64,000 nucleotides of DNA. Origin: Palsa-504 sp963795795. Lineage in GTDB: Bacteria; Actinomycetota; Actinomycetes; Streptosporangiales; Streptosporangiaceae. A program made the position numbers and the translations under genes. Every line of letters starts with the position of its first letter. Position 1 is the stretch's first letter. Under the pieces are notes generated by a model that had not been told where the DNA came from, searched no databases, and saw only the letters and a list, made by a program, of their open reading frames with translations. Shown piece by piece: positions 27,606 through 36,321 of this stretch. The DNA lies in assembly GCA_963795795.1 (NCBI GenBank), contig CAWCJS010000024.1:186001-250000 (forward strand), written 5' to 3'.

Positions 27606-28037
27606 ATGTACACCAAGATCCAGGTCGTGATCGACGCCGCCGAGCCGGAGAAGCTGGCCGAATTCTGGGGGCTGGCGCTGGGCTACGTCGTCGAGCCGCC
27701 GCCGGAGGGGTTCGAGAGCTGGGAACAATTCGCCGGGTCGATCGGGATACCGGAGAGCGAGTTCGGCGAGGTGGCCTCGCGGGTCGACCCGGCGGGCGAG
27801 GGACCGCGGCTGTACTTCCAGCGCGTGCCCGAACCTAAGACGGCCAAGAACCGCGTCCACCTCGACGTGCGGGTGGCCGGGCGCGAGGTCCGCGGCGAAG
27901 CCCGCAAGCGGCTGGTAAGCGAGCACGTGGAGCGGCTGGTCCAGGCCGGCGCGACGCTGGCCTGGCGGAGCGACAACGTCCGCGGCAGCTCCGTCACGCT
28001 GTACGACCCGGAGGGCAATGAGTTCTGTGTGACCTGA
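27606..28037 (+). CDS. VOC family (glyoxalase-like) protein
   Basis: 143 residues with two beta-alpha-beta-beta-beta modules: MYTKIQVVIDAAEPEKLAEFWGLALGY at the N-terminus and VTLYDPEGNEFCV at the C-terminus, where the terminal Glu is a usual metal ligand. HLDV carries a further ligand candidate. Members bind a metal and act on small molecules or give antibiotic resistance; this one's substrate is unknown. ATG at 27606 has TGGAG upstream. The longer frame begins inside the DinB remnant and is not credible. Confidence 0.88.
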   Translation: MYTKIQVVIDAAEPEKLAEFWGLALGYVVEPPPEGFESWEQFAGSIGIPESEFGEVASRVDPAGEGPRLYFQRVPEPKTAKNRVHLDVRVAGREVRGEARKRLVSEHVERLVQAGATLAWRSDNVRGSSVTLYDPEGNEFCVT

Positions 28038-28055
28038 TTACGGGAGCTGGGGCCG

Positions 28056-29417
28056 GTGGGATTCATGTCGTTTACCCGGCATCTGGCCGTTTCGCCAGGT
28101 ATAACCGAGGGCGTGAAGCCTGTCAGATTTGCCATGGGCGCCGCGGTGCTGCTCAGCGTGGGCGTGCTGTCCGCCTGCACCGGCGCCAGCACCTCAACGT
28201 CGACGACCCCGGCGAGCAACTCAACCGGCCCGATCGTCATCGGCGCGTCACTGTCGCTGAGCGCCGGACCCGCCGACAACCCGGACCCCTTCCAGGCGGA
28301 CGGCCTGGCGTTCGACGCTGGGTACAAGCTGTGGCAGAAGGACGTGAACGCGCACGGCGGCCTGCTCGGCCGGCAGGTCGTGCTGATAATCCTCAACGAT
28401 GGCGGCTTGCCGAATCAGGTGGTCACCAACTACCAGATCCTGTTCGGCAAGGACCACGTGGACCTGGCCTTCGGGCCGTTCTCCTCGCTCCTGTCCGGGC
28501 CGGCCTCGGCCGTGGCGGCCCGGTACGGCTACGCGTTCGTGGAAGGAGCGGGTGGCGCGCCGTCGGTCTTCGACACCGTGTCCAACCAGGCCGACCGCAA
28601 CACGTTCGACGTGAGCCTGCCGATCGCGGACGAGATGGTCCCGTTCGTGCACTGGATCGCCAGCCTGCCGGCGAACGAGCGGCCGAAGACCGCGGCCTAC
28701 CCGATGGCCCAGGACCCGTTCGCCGACCCGCCGGTCGAGCTAGCCGAGACGCTGCTGACGAACCTCAACATCAAGACCGTGTACTCGAACACCTTTACGG
28801 AAGTACAGTCGGCCTATACCGCGCCCGCCGAGGCGGTCGCCGCATCAGGCGCGCAACTGGTGGTGCTCGGGTCCACCGACGTGCCCACCGTCCAGACCTT
28901 CATGCAGGTGTTCCAGCAGCAGCACTACACGCCCAAATTCTTCATCGCGGCATCCGGGCCGGACCAGGGTGCCGCGTTCGTCACGGCGGTCGGTCAGGGC
29001 AACGAGAACGGGATGATGGTGCCCAACGGCTGGTACCCCGGCTACAACAACGCGGCCAGCCAGCAGATGGTGAGCGAGTACCTGACCCTGCACGGCGGCA
29101 CCGCGTCCGGCATCAACGCCGACGTCGCGGAGGCCTACTCGGTGGGCCAGATCATGGCGCAGGCGGTCACTGGCACCCATAGCACTGACAACGCCAAGAT
29201 CATCGCCTTCCTGCACAGCGGCGTCACGCTGAACAGCGTCCAGGGTCCGGTGAGGTTCGACGCGCTGGGTGAGAACGGAGCCGCGGCGGCGTTCGTCTTC
29301 CAGTGGCAGCAGGGCAAGTTCGTCCAGGTCCTGCCGAGCATCGGCGGCTCGACGGTGATCAACAAGGCGCCCTGGGTCAACGCGCCCACGACATCCTCGA
29401 CCTCCCCGCCGGCCTGA
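28056..29417 (+). CDS. ABC transporter solute-binding lipoprotein, branched-chain amino acid (type I) family
   Basis: About 453 residues. The lipobox LSAC places the lipidated Cys near residue 36, after the hydrophobic GAAVLLSVGV. The mature part follows the Leu/Ile/Val-binding type I fold (IVIGASLSLSAG, then HGGLLGRQVVLI and DHVDLAFGPFSS). It should bind an amino acid or amide outside the membrane. No permease genes are beside it. The GTG at 28056 has GGGAG upstream; GTG at 28113 would give a more ordinary signal peptide but lacks a good site. The start is therefore uncertain by 19 codons. Confidence 0.85.
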   Translation: MGFMSFTRHLAVSPGITEGVKPVRFAMGAAVLLSVGVLSACTGASTSTSTTPASNSTGPIVIGASLSLSAGPADNPDPFQADGLAFDAGYKLWQKDVNAHGGLLGRQVVLIILNDGGLPNQVVTNYQILFGKDHVDLAFGPFSSLLSGPASAVAARYGYAFVEGAGGAPSVFDTVSNQADRNTFDVSLPIADEMVPFVHWIASLPANERPKTAAYPMAQDPFADPPVELAETLLTNLNIKTVYSNTFTEVQSAYTAPAEAVAASGAQLVVLGSTDVPTVQTFMQVFQQQHYTPKFFIAASGPDQGAAFVTAVGQGNENGMMVPNGWYPGYNNAASQQMVSEYLTLHGGTASGINADVAEAYSVGQIMAQAVTGTHSTDNAKIIAFLHSGVTLNSVQGPVRFDALGENGAAAAFVFQWQQGKFVQVLPSIGGSTVINKAPWVNAPTTSSTSPPA

Positions 29418-29688
29418 TCCTGATGGGAGGAGGGTGGCCGGGGCCTGGCCGACGGGCTCGGGCGTGGTTGGCCAGCGGGTCGCGGTGTGGTCGGCCAGCG
29501 GGCTCGGACGCGGTCGGCCGACAGGCCCGGCGTGGTCTGATTTGTACCTTTATCACCGCATGATCATTTGCCGGATATTTGGCCTCCTGTCCTACTACAG
29601 TTACGGCATCCCCACACTGGTGCGGCCTGGGGCATTAGTTATGAGTGGGTTATTCGTGGGTCAGTTGCGTCGGTTGAGGACATCAGCG
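29418..29688 (+). other. leader of the histidine kinase gene with short repeats
   Basis: Positions about 29440-29530 contain four imperfect copies of a unit around GGTCGGCCAGCGGG(C)TCG. An AT-richer stretch at 29540-29625 follows and is the best place for a promoter. The open frame extends through this part, but there is no similarity before 29689. Confidence 0.5.
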
Positions 29689-32600
29689 ATGGGGAACCAC
29701 AGAGTGGGGAGCGGGGCAGCGCGCGCCGATAATGCCACCGGTAAGGCCGGCCAGTACGGCGCCGAGCCAACGACCTCGCGATTCACCAGCCGTGGGGCGA
29801 TGAGGATGCGGAACTGGCCGGTGTCCACGCGGCTGATCGCCGTGATCGTGCTGGCCCTGCTCATGGGCCTGGTCTTCGGTGGCCTGCAGATCGCGTCGGC
29901 GGCGGACAGCGCCTCTCAATTCGGCGGCGTGTCGCAGCTCGCCGTCCTGGGGCAGCAGGTCACCGGCCTGACGCAAGCCCTCGAGGACGAACGCGACAGG
30001 ACGACCGGGCTCCTGCCCATCGCCAGCGTCAGCGACCTGAACGGCGTGTACGCCGCGACCAACGCCGCGGCGGCCAGGGTCCAGTCGCTGGCCGCCGGGA
30101 TCGGCGGCTCCTTCCCGGCCAACATCCAGGCCCGGGTGGCCACGGTGATCTCCGATATCAAGAGCCTCCACGCGCTGCGCATCTCGGCCCAGGCCAGCGA
30201 GTCCGCGCTCGCCGTAATCGTCGACTACGGCGTCCCCATCACCGACATGATCGCCCTGAACGACCAGATCGCGCAGGGCACGTCCGACGCCTCTTTGGTC
30301 AACGACGTCCAGACGCTCGACTCGCTGTCCCTGACCAAAGACCAGGCCGCGCAGCAGCGCGGAATCTTGTACAACGCGTTCAACCAGCAGATCTTCGCCG
30401 ACGGCGAGCTGCAGGCCCTGCAGACCGCCGAGTCCGAAGAGCTCACCGACCTGACGGCGTTCGACACCACGGCCACGCCGGCCGAGCAGAGCACGTACAA
30501 CAACTTCGTGAACAACGTGTACGGGACCGCGGTGAACCAGGCCCAGAACATCGAGCTCTACGTCGTGAGCACCGGTGTCCCGGATATCGGCGCGGGCGCC
30601 CTGAACATCAGCGCGGGCGACGCGCCCGCGGTGTGGTACTCGGCTCAGTCGGCCAAGGTCAACGCCATGCAGCAGACCGAGCTGGAGGTAGCGAGGAACA
30701 TCGTCGCGCGAGCCCAGTCGCTGCAGCGGAGCGCGGAGAGCTCGGCGCTGGTCACCGCCATCGTGACCGCGATCATCTTGCTCCTGGTCCTGCTGGCCAC
30801 GGTCGTCGTGGCCCGGTCCCTGGTCGGTCCGCTGCGCAGGCTGCGGGAAGGCGCGCTCAACGTCGCCACGGTGGAACTGCCTGAACGGGTCCGGCTGCTG
30901 GGCGAGGCCCAGGATCCGGCCATCAGCCTGGCGGTGGCGCCGATCGATGTGCTGTCCACCGACGAGATCGGCCAGGTCGCCCGCGCGTTCGACCAGGTCC
31001 ACTCGGAGGCGGTGCGGCTGGCCAGCAACGAAGCAGGCCTGCGGAACAGCCTCAACGCGATGTTCGTCAACCTGTCCCGGCGCAGCCAGTCCCTGATCGA
31101 GCGCCTGGTGCGCATGATTGACTCCCTCGAGCAGAACGAGGGTGACCCGGAGCGGCTGTCCAACCTGTTCGCGATGGACCACCTGGTCACCCGAATGCGC
31201 CGGAACTCGGAGAACCTGCTCCTGCTGGCCGGGCACGACAGCGCGCGCAAGTGGAGCGACCCCGTTTCGCTGGCGGACGTGGCCCGGGCCGCGGTCTCGG
31301 AGATCGAGCACTACAGCCGGGTATCGCTGAAGGTCCAGCCGGGCATCGCGGTCACCGGGCCGGCGGTCTCCGACGTGGTGCACCTGCTGGCTGAGGTGAT
31401 CGAGAACGCCACGATCTTCTCCGCCAAGGACACCCCGGTACACGTGGCCACGCAGGAACCGACCAGCGGCGGCGTGCTAATCGAGGTCAGCGACAGCGGG
31501 GTCGGCATTCCCGACGCCCGGCTGTCCGAGATCAACTGGCGGCTGGACAACCCGCCCGTCATCGACGTCTCGGTCTCGCGGCACATGGGCCTGTTCGCCG
31601 TGGCCCACCTGGCCGAACGGCACGGGGTGCGGGTCCGGCTGCGGCCCCGGTCCCCGCACGGTCTGAGCGCTCTGGTCTGGCTCCCGGACACCATTACCGA
31701 GCGGGAGGCCAACCTGCACGGCCCGCGGTCGCGGACCCCCGCCAATCAGCAAGGCTTCCAGGGCCGGGGCATTACGGGCGGCCACGGCGCGCCCGCGCGC
31801 CCGTTCGCGGACGCCCAGCCCACACGCCCGTTCGCGGACGCCCAGCTCACACGCCCGTTCGCGGACAACATCCGGTCCGCGCGCCCGTTCGCGGACGCCC
31901 AGCCCACACGCCCGTTGGCGGACGCCCAGCTCACACGCCCGTTCGCGGACAACATCCGGTCCGCGCGCCCGTTCGCGGACGCCCAGCCTGCGAGCCACCG
32001 GCGCGAGGTCGTGGTGCCCGAGCCTGCCGTTACCGGCGCGCGTGAGACGGCGCCGGCCGCGGCGGCGACGTCGGACTGGTTCCGCAGCCGCACGTCGCTG
32101 GATGCGGAGGCTGGCAACGGCTCGTCGGGACCGGCCTCGGCGCCGGCCGTGGCCCCGACCGCGAGTCCGGCCACGGCCACGGCCGCGCAGCCGATCGGGG
32201 CCGATGGGCGCGGAGGGTCCGGGACCGATGGACGCGGGGCGTCCGGGACCGATGGGCGCGGTGGGTTCGGGACCGATGGGCGCGGGGGGGCCGGGACCGG
32301 GACCGATGGCTGGGCGATCGGCAAGCACGCGGCCCAGATCATCGCGGAGCCGGTCCGCGGCGACTTTACAGCCGCGGGGCTGCCCACGCGCGTCCCGCGG
32401 GCGAACCTCATCCCCGGTTCCGCGGTGGGCAGCGGCGTGCCCGATGGCGGGGCTACCGGCCGTCCGGGATCCGCGCCCGGATCACGGGCCCCGACGACAC
32501 CGCGGGCGCCGCGGTCACCTGACGTGGCTCGCAGCCGCCTGAGCGGGTTCCAGCACGGGGCACGCCGCGCCAAGGGCGTGAGCCCCGGCGCCCCCGACTC

Positions 32601-33081
32601 CGGAGAGGAGCCGACCGATGAGTTACGCGTACCGCCAGGACCTGAACTGGCTCGTCACCGACTTCACCACGCGAGTCCCGGATGTGGCACACGCGGCCGT
32701 GGTGTCTGCGGACGGAGTGCCGCTGGCGCTGTCGGACCGCATCCCCACGGCTTTCGCCGGCCAGCTCGCGGCCATCACCTCGGGACTGACCAGCCTGATG
32801 CAGGGCGCGGCGCGGCTGTTCGAGGCCGGCCGGGCCATCCAGGCCCTCGTGGAGATGGAAGGCGGGCTGATGCTCGTCATGGCCATCAGCGACGGGTCCA
32901 GCCTGACCGTCCTGACCGCTCCGGAGTGCGACACGGACCTAGTGGCCTACGAGATGACGCGGCTGGTCGAGGCGGTCGGCGACGTGCTGACGCCTGCCGC
33001 TCGCGCCCCGCAGGGAGCGTTAAGGAGGACCGACGTAGGCGTCTAGTTCGGACCACTGGGCGACATCGATGTCGTGCGTGA
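29689..33081 (+). CDS. nitrate/nitrite-sensor (NIT)-type histidine kinase, conservon CvnA-like
   Basis: About 1130 residues from ATG 29689 (GAGGA upstream). A first membrane helix at about 47-68, an extracellular helical NIT-like domain (about 75-340), a second helix at about 352-378, HAMP, a dimerisation part without an obvious phospho-His, then a HATPase domain with N-box EVIENATIFS near residue 570 and SGVGIP near 603. After about residue 690 it is Pro/Ala/Gly-rich with RPFADAQ and TDGRG repeats. No stop occurs before the roadblock gene; the frame overlaps it by 464 bases, so the last 150 residues are probably non-conserved. It is a membrane sensor whose true partner may be the roadblock protein. 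Confidence 0.85.
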   Translation: MGNHRVGSGAARADNATGKAGQYGAEPTTSRFTSRGAMRMRNWPVSTRLIAVIVLALLMGLVFGGLQIASAADSASQFGGVSQLAVLGQQVTGLTQALEDERDRTTGLLPIASVSDLNGVYAATNAAAARVQSLAAGIGGSFPANIQARVATVISDIKSLHALRISAQASESALAVIVDYGVPITDMIALNDQIAQGTSDASLVNDVQTLDSLSLTKDQAAQQRGILYNAFNQQIFADGELQALQTAESEELTDLTAFDTTATPAEQSTYNNFVNNVYGTAVNQAQNIELYVVSTGVPDIGAGALNISAGDAPAVWYSAQSAKVNAMQQTELEVARNIVARAQSLQRSAESSALVTAIVTAIILLLVLLATVVVARSLVGPLRRLREGALNVATVELPERVRLLGEAQDPAISLAVAPIDVLSTDEIGQVARAFDQVHSEAVRLASNEAGLRNSLNAMFVNLSRRSQSLIERLVRMIDSLEQNEGDPERLSNLFAMDHLVTRMRRNSENLLLLAGHDSARKWSDPVSLADVARAAVSEIEHYSRVSLKVQPGIAVTGPAVSDVVHLLAEVIENATIFSAKDTPVHVATQEPTSGGVLIEVSDSGVGIPDARLSEINWRLDNPPVIDVSVSRHMGLFAVAHLAERHGVRVRLRPRSPHGLSALVWLPDTITEREANLHGPRSRTPANQQGFQGRGITGGHGAPARPFADAQPTRPFADAQLTRPFADNIRSARPFADAQPTRPLADAQLTRPFADNIRSARPFADAQPASHRREVVVPEPAVTGARETAPAAAATSDWFRSRTSLDAEAGNGSSGPASAPAVAPTASPATATAAQPIGADGRGGSGTDGRGASGTDGRGGFGTDGRGGAGTGTDGWAIGKHAAQIIAEPVRGDFTAAGLPTRVPRANLIPGSAVGSGVPDGGATGRPGSAPGSRAPTTPRAPRSPDVARSRLSGFQHGARRAKGVSPGAPDSGEEPTDELRVPPGPELARHRLHHASPGCGTRGRGVCGRSAAGAVGPHPHGFRRPARGHHLGTDQPDAGRGAAVRGRPGHPGPRGDGRRADARHGHQRRVQPDRPDRSGVRHGPSGLRDDAAGRGGRRRADACRSRPAGSVKEDRRRRLVRTTGRHRCRA
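31797..31989 (+). repeat. 84-bp tandem repeat in the kinase tail
   Basis: Two copies of an 84-base unit and the start of a third, each built of three 9-10 codon sub-repeats (RPFADAQPT, RPFADAQLT, RPFADNIRSA). Copy number changes keep the frame. They code a flexible cytoplasmic tail. Confidence 0.9.
32618..33046 (+). CDS. roadblock/LC7-domain protein, conservon CvnB-like
   Basis: 142 residues with the full roadblock pattern: NWLVTDFTTRVPDVAHAAVVSADGVPLA, then ITSGLTSLMQGAAR and the strand MLVMAIS. ATG at 32618 follows GGAGAGG. In conservons this small protein bridges the kinase to a DUF742 protein and a Ras-like GTPase. Those two genes are absent: the next gene is on the other strand. It thus forms a minimal A-B pair with the kinase upstream. 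Confidence 0.92.
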   Translation: MSYAYRQDLNWLVTDFTTRVPDVAHAAVVSADGVPLALSDRIPTAFAGQLAAITSGLTSLMQGAARLFEAGRAIQALVEMEGGLMLVMAISDGSSLTVLTAPECDTDLVAYEMTRLVEAVGDVLTPAARAPQGALRRTDVGV

Positions 33082-33109
33082 CGAAAACCCTGGCGGCGAC
33101 CGCCGCGGC

Positions 33110-33925
33110 CTAGCGTTTCCGGCCGACTCCTCCGAACATCGCCACCTCATCGGGCTCGCCATGGGAAGGGTCTTCGGGACGCCACCGCGAGCATGACACC
33201 ACCCCCGGCTCCAGCAGGTCCAGCCCGTCGAAGAAGCGGGTGATCTGGCTCGCGGTGCGCTGGGTCAGCTTCGGTGTCCCGTGCTCGTTCCAGAACGCGA
33301 CGGCGGCGTCCATCTCTCCCGTCGCTGGGCTGGTGACGGTGTGGGACAGGACCAGGTGACTGCCGGAGGGGACGGCATCCACCAGGCCGCGCACGATGCC
33401 GTAGGCATCCTCGTCATCGTTGATGAAGATCACCACCCCGAGCAGCGTCAGGGCGACCGGCTGGGTGAAGTCCAGCGTGTGCGCTGCTTCGGCGAGGATG
33501 GCTCCGGGGTCGCGCAGGTCGGCGTCGATGTAGGCGGTCGCGCCCTCGGGCTTGCTGGTGAGCAGGGCCCGCGCGTGCACGAGAACCAGCGGGTCGTTGT
33601 CGACGTAGACGATGCGTGATTCCGGCGCGACCGACTGGGCGACCTGGTGAGTGTTGTTGGTGGTTGGCAGGCCGGTGCCGATGTCCAGGAACTGGCGGAT
33701 CCCCGCCTCTTCGGCCAGGTACCTGACCGCGCGGGCCAGGAACGCCCGGTCAGCGCGGGCGTAGTCGCCGATGCCGGGGTGGATCTGGCGGATCTGGTCG
33801 CCGACCGCGCGGTCGACCGGGTAGTTGTCCTTGCCGCCCAGCCAGTAATTCCAGATCCGGGCCGTGTGCGCAATCGCCGTGTCGATCTTTGGCTTCTGGC
33901 TGGACACGGACTGACTGTCGGTCAA
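33110..33925 (-). CDS. SAM-dependent methyltransferase, DUF574 family
   Basis: 271 residues. The family marks are clear: ARIWNYWLGGKDNYPVDR at the N-terminus, the SAM site FLDIGTGLPTTNNTHQVAQ and YVDNDPLVL. The start is TTG at 33925, because GGAGGAG lies at the right distance before it; the longer ATG at 33949 would put that ribosome site inside the coding sequence. The family is abundant in mycelial actinobacteria; targets are unknown. A second member lies at 35492, on the other side of an XRE-DUF397 pair. Confidence 0.9.
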   Translation of the reverse strand: MTDSQSVSSQKPKIDTAIAHTARIWNYWLGGKDNYPVDRAVGDQIRQIHPGIGDYARADRAFLARAVRYLAEEAGIRQFLDIGTGLPTTNNTHQVAQSVAPESRIVYVDNDPLVLVHARALLTSKPEGATAYIDADLRDPGAILAEAAHTLDFTQPVALTLLGVVIFINDDEDAYGIVRGLVDAVPSGSHLVLSHTVTSPATGEMDAAVAFWNEHGTPKLTQRTASQITRFFDGLDLLEPGVVSCSRWRPEDPSHGEPDEVAMFGGVGRKR

Positions 33926-33981
33926 TTGGGTAGCTCCTCCGGACAACATTGCTTCGATGGATGCCTACGGGCAGGCCTAAC

Positions 33982-34899
33982 TCAGGGTTGTCGCAGTAGC
34001 GTTCTGATCATATTCCTGCTGGCGGTGCCGGTTTTGGCCTGTACGGCCAGCTGGTCCATGACCGTCAGGTAGTTGCTGACCTCTTCGGGCTGGTCGAGGT
34101 AGACGGCGCTGTTGAGCTGTTCGAGGTAGACCAGATCGGGCAGGTCCGGCTCGGGGAACCGCAGGATGCTGAACGGGCCGCCGGCCGCGGCGTGCGGGCC
34201 GGCGTCGAACGGGACGATCTGCAGCGTGACGTTGGGCAGCTCGGTGACCTCCAGCAGGTGCTCAAGCTGGGCGCGCATCACCTTCGGGCCGCCCGGGGAC
34301 CGGCGCAGGACGGCTTCGTCAAGCACAACCCATAGCTCCGGCGCTCCGAACTGGGTAAGCAGCCCCTGGCGCCCCATCCGCAGGCTCACCCGGCGGTCGA
34401 TCTCCTCCGCCGGTGCATGGGCGTTGCCGATCAGGATCACCGCCCGAGCGTAATCTTCGGTCTGCAGCAGGCCCTGGACGAACTGCACCTCATAGCTGCG
34501 GATGACCGACGCGGCCTTTTCCAGCCCGATATAGGACTCGAACCACCGGGGCAGGACGTCGCTGTACTGCTGCCACCAGCCCGGGGCACTGGCCTGGCGG
34601 ACGATCTCCAGCAGTTCCTCGCGCTCCGCCGGGTCGGTTACCCCGTACAGGCTCAGCAAGTCGGCCACATCGCGTTGCTTGGCCGCGGTCCGGCCACGCT
34701 CTAGCCTGCTGATCTTAGACGGCGTGGCCCGGATCGACTCGGCAGCCTCCGCGGACGTGATGTGACTGGCTTCCCGCAGCCGACGCAGTTGCGTGCCCAG
34801 CGCGATGCGTAGCGCCGCCGGCCCCCGATGCGGGCCGTCCATCGCCCAACCAGCCGCGGCGCGAGCCGGGGCGGGGTCGCGTGCCTGATCCGAGTTCAC
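33982..34899 (-). CDS. XRE-family regulator with DUF5753 domain
   Basis: 305 residues. A helix-turn-helix at about residues 30-75 (LGTQLRRLREASHITSAEAAESI, then SKISRLERGRT) is followed by the DUF5753 ligand-like domain to the end (VIPFD-type motif present as LQIVPFDAG). GTG at 34899 overlaps the stop of the DUF397 gene (GTGA) and has GGAG upstream. XRE-DUF397 pairs, such as the WhiJ and BldB-related ones of Streptomyces, act in development and secondary metabolism. Its operator may be the TTGCA repeats at 35318-35432. Confidence 0.9.
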   Translation of the reverse strand: MNSDQARDPAPARAAAGWAMDGPHRGPAALRIALGTQLRRLREASHITSAEAAESIRATPSKISRLERGRTAAKQRDVADLLSLYGVTDPAEREELLEIVRQASAPGWWQQYSDVLPRWFESYIGLEKAASVIRSYEVQFVQGLLQTEDYARAVILIGNAHAPAEEIDRRVSLRMGRQGLLTQFGAPELWVVLDEAVLRRSPGGPKVMRAQLEHLLEVTELPNVTLQIVPFDAGPHAAAGGPFSILRFPEPDLPDLVYLEQLNSAVYLDQPEEVSNYLTVMDQLAVQAKTGTASRNMIRTLLRQP

Positions 34900-35237
34900 G
34901 GTTGCTCCACGGGCCGTAGCCGACGCAGGCGAACCCGCCAAGTATGCCACTGCCCGGCCGCCGTTGCCCAACGCGCCCGACTATTGCCCAGCGCGCCCGA
35001 TAAGCGCATGAGGTAGTCGAACTGGCCGTCCTTGACGCCCCGGATGAACGCGATCATCTCGGCGGCGGTGTAAACCAGCGCCGGGCCGCCGGGATGACGC
35101 GAATCACGCACCGCGATCACCCCACCGGGGAGCCCGGCCACCTCCACGCAGTTCCCGTTCGGGTTACTGAAGCGGCTCTTGCGCCACGCGACCCCCCGAA
35201 GTGCGGAAGCGGGCATTCCGCTGCTGACCTGAACCAT
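34896..35237 (-). CDS. DUF397 domain protein
   Basis: 113 residues. The DUF397 core is WRKSRFSNPNGNCVEVA, then VAVRDS-like IAVRDSRHPGGPALVYT and EMIAFIRGVKDGQFD. ATG at 35237 follows GGAGAGGAG. About 40 C-terminal residues beyond the domain are extra and rich in Arg and Trp. Translationally coupled to the XRE gene; in related systems the small DUF397 protein counteracts the regulator. Confidence 0.88.
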   Translation of the reverse strand: MVQVSSGMPASALRGVAWRKSRFSNPNGNCVEVAGLPGGVIAVRDSRHPGGPALVYTAAEMIAFIRGVKDGQFDYLMRLSGALGNSRARWATAAGQWHTWRVRLRRLRPVEQP

Positions 35238-35317
35238 GAGCTCCTCTCCTTCGCTGCGCACCGATCCGGCCAGCCGGAGCGGCAGGTACGGGCCCGCTCC
35301 GACGGCGGCACCCGATC

Positions 35318-35432
35318 GGATGCATTTGCATCTGCCATTGCAACAGAACGTTTGTGCCAATGTTATCGCGATCGCACTTGCGTCCGTAGTGGCGTGGCGT
35401 GGAAGATGGGCTTAACCGTGCAAACCGTTGCA
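35318..35432. promoter_or_regulatory. TTGCA/TGCAA inverted repeats in divergent promoter
   Basis: Three inverted elements: GATGCATTTGCATC at 35318-35331, TTGCA-8-TGCAA at 35325-35342, and TGCAAACCGTTGCA at 35419-35432. They lie between the DUF397-XRE operon and the second DUF574 gene, where the XRE product would be expected to bind. Binding is inferred from location and symmetry. Confidence 0.5.
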
Positions 35433-35491
35433 TACTACGGAGACTCGATGCCACACGTCCCATGCCGCTGCACAGGCGTGGGGTGATCTGA

Positions 35492-36316
35492 ATGGTCGCC
35501 GACCCTATCCGCAGAACCCGTACGCGTGGTTTCGACGCCAGGGTGGCGGCGCCGGCCAGGGTGTATGACTACTGGCTGGGCGGCAAGGACAACTTCGCGG
35601 CGGACCGGATCGCCGGCGAAGCGGCGATCGACGCCTATCCCGCGATCCGCTTCTCCGCGCGGGCTAACCGGGCGTTCCTGATGCGGACCGTGAGCTACCT
35701 CGCCAGCGAGCAGGGCATCCGCCAGTTCCTCGACATCGGCGCCGGGCTGCCGACGACGTGCAACACCCACGAGGTCGCTCAGGCCATCGCGCCCGCCAGC
35801 CGGATCGTCTACGTGGACAACGACCCGATGGTGCTGTGTCATGCCCGAGCACTGCTGACCAGCACGCCCGAGGGGATCACCGCATACGTGGACGCCGACC
35901 TGCGTGAGGTCGCCGCGGTCCTCACCCAGGCCGCCGAGGCCCTCGACTTCACCCGGCCGGTCGCCATCATTCTGCTGGCCGTCCTCGATCACATCCCCGA
36001 CCTGGACCAGGCCCGGCGTATCGTAGCCAGCCTGATGGCCGCGGCACCGCCAGGGAGTTTCCTGGTAATTTCCCACGCGGCTAGCGATATCGATCCCGCC
36101 GAAACGGCCGAGATGATCGGCCGCCTGAATGAGCACCTAGCCGAGGGCAACTTCATCGGGCGCCCGCGCGACGTGGTCGCGCGGTTCTTCGACGGCCTGG
36201 AACTGGTGGAGCCGGGCGTGGTCAAGGTCACCCAGTGGCAACCGCGGTCATCGATGGAGGCCCGAGGACCGGCCGTCCTGTGGGGCGGCGTGGCCCGGAA
36301 AGCCCCGGAGCCTTAG
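35492..36316 (+). CDS. SAM-dependent methyltransferase, DUF574 family
   Basis: 274 residues, homologous to the gene at 33110-33925 but clearly diverged. RVYDYWLGGKDNFAADR, FLDIGAGLPTTCNTHEVAQ and YVDNDPMVL correspond to the same family blocks. ATG at 35492 has no strong ribosome site (GGGGTGATCTGA just upstream). It is divergent from the DUF397-XRE operon and shares its promoter gap, so it may be the regulated gene. Substrate unknown. Confidence 0.9.
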   Translation: MVADPIRRTRTRGFDARVAAPARVYDYWLGGKDNFAADRIAGEAAIDAYPAIRFSARANRAFLMRTVSYLASEQGIRQFLDIGAGLPTTCNTHEVAQAIAPASRIVYVDNDPMVLCHARALLTSTPEGITAYVDADLREVAAVLTQAAEALDFTRPVAIILLAVLDHIPDLDQARRIVASLMAAAPPGSFLVISHAASDIDPAETAEMIGRLNEHLAEGNFIGRPRDVVARFFDGLELVEPGVVKVTQWQPRSSMEARGPAVLWGGVARKAPEP

Positions 36317-36321
36317 GACCG

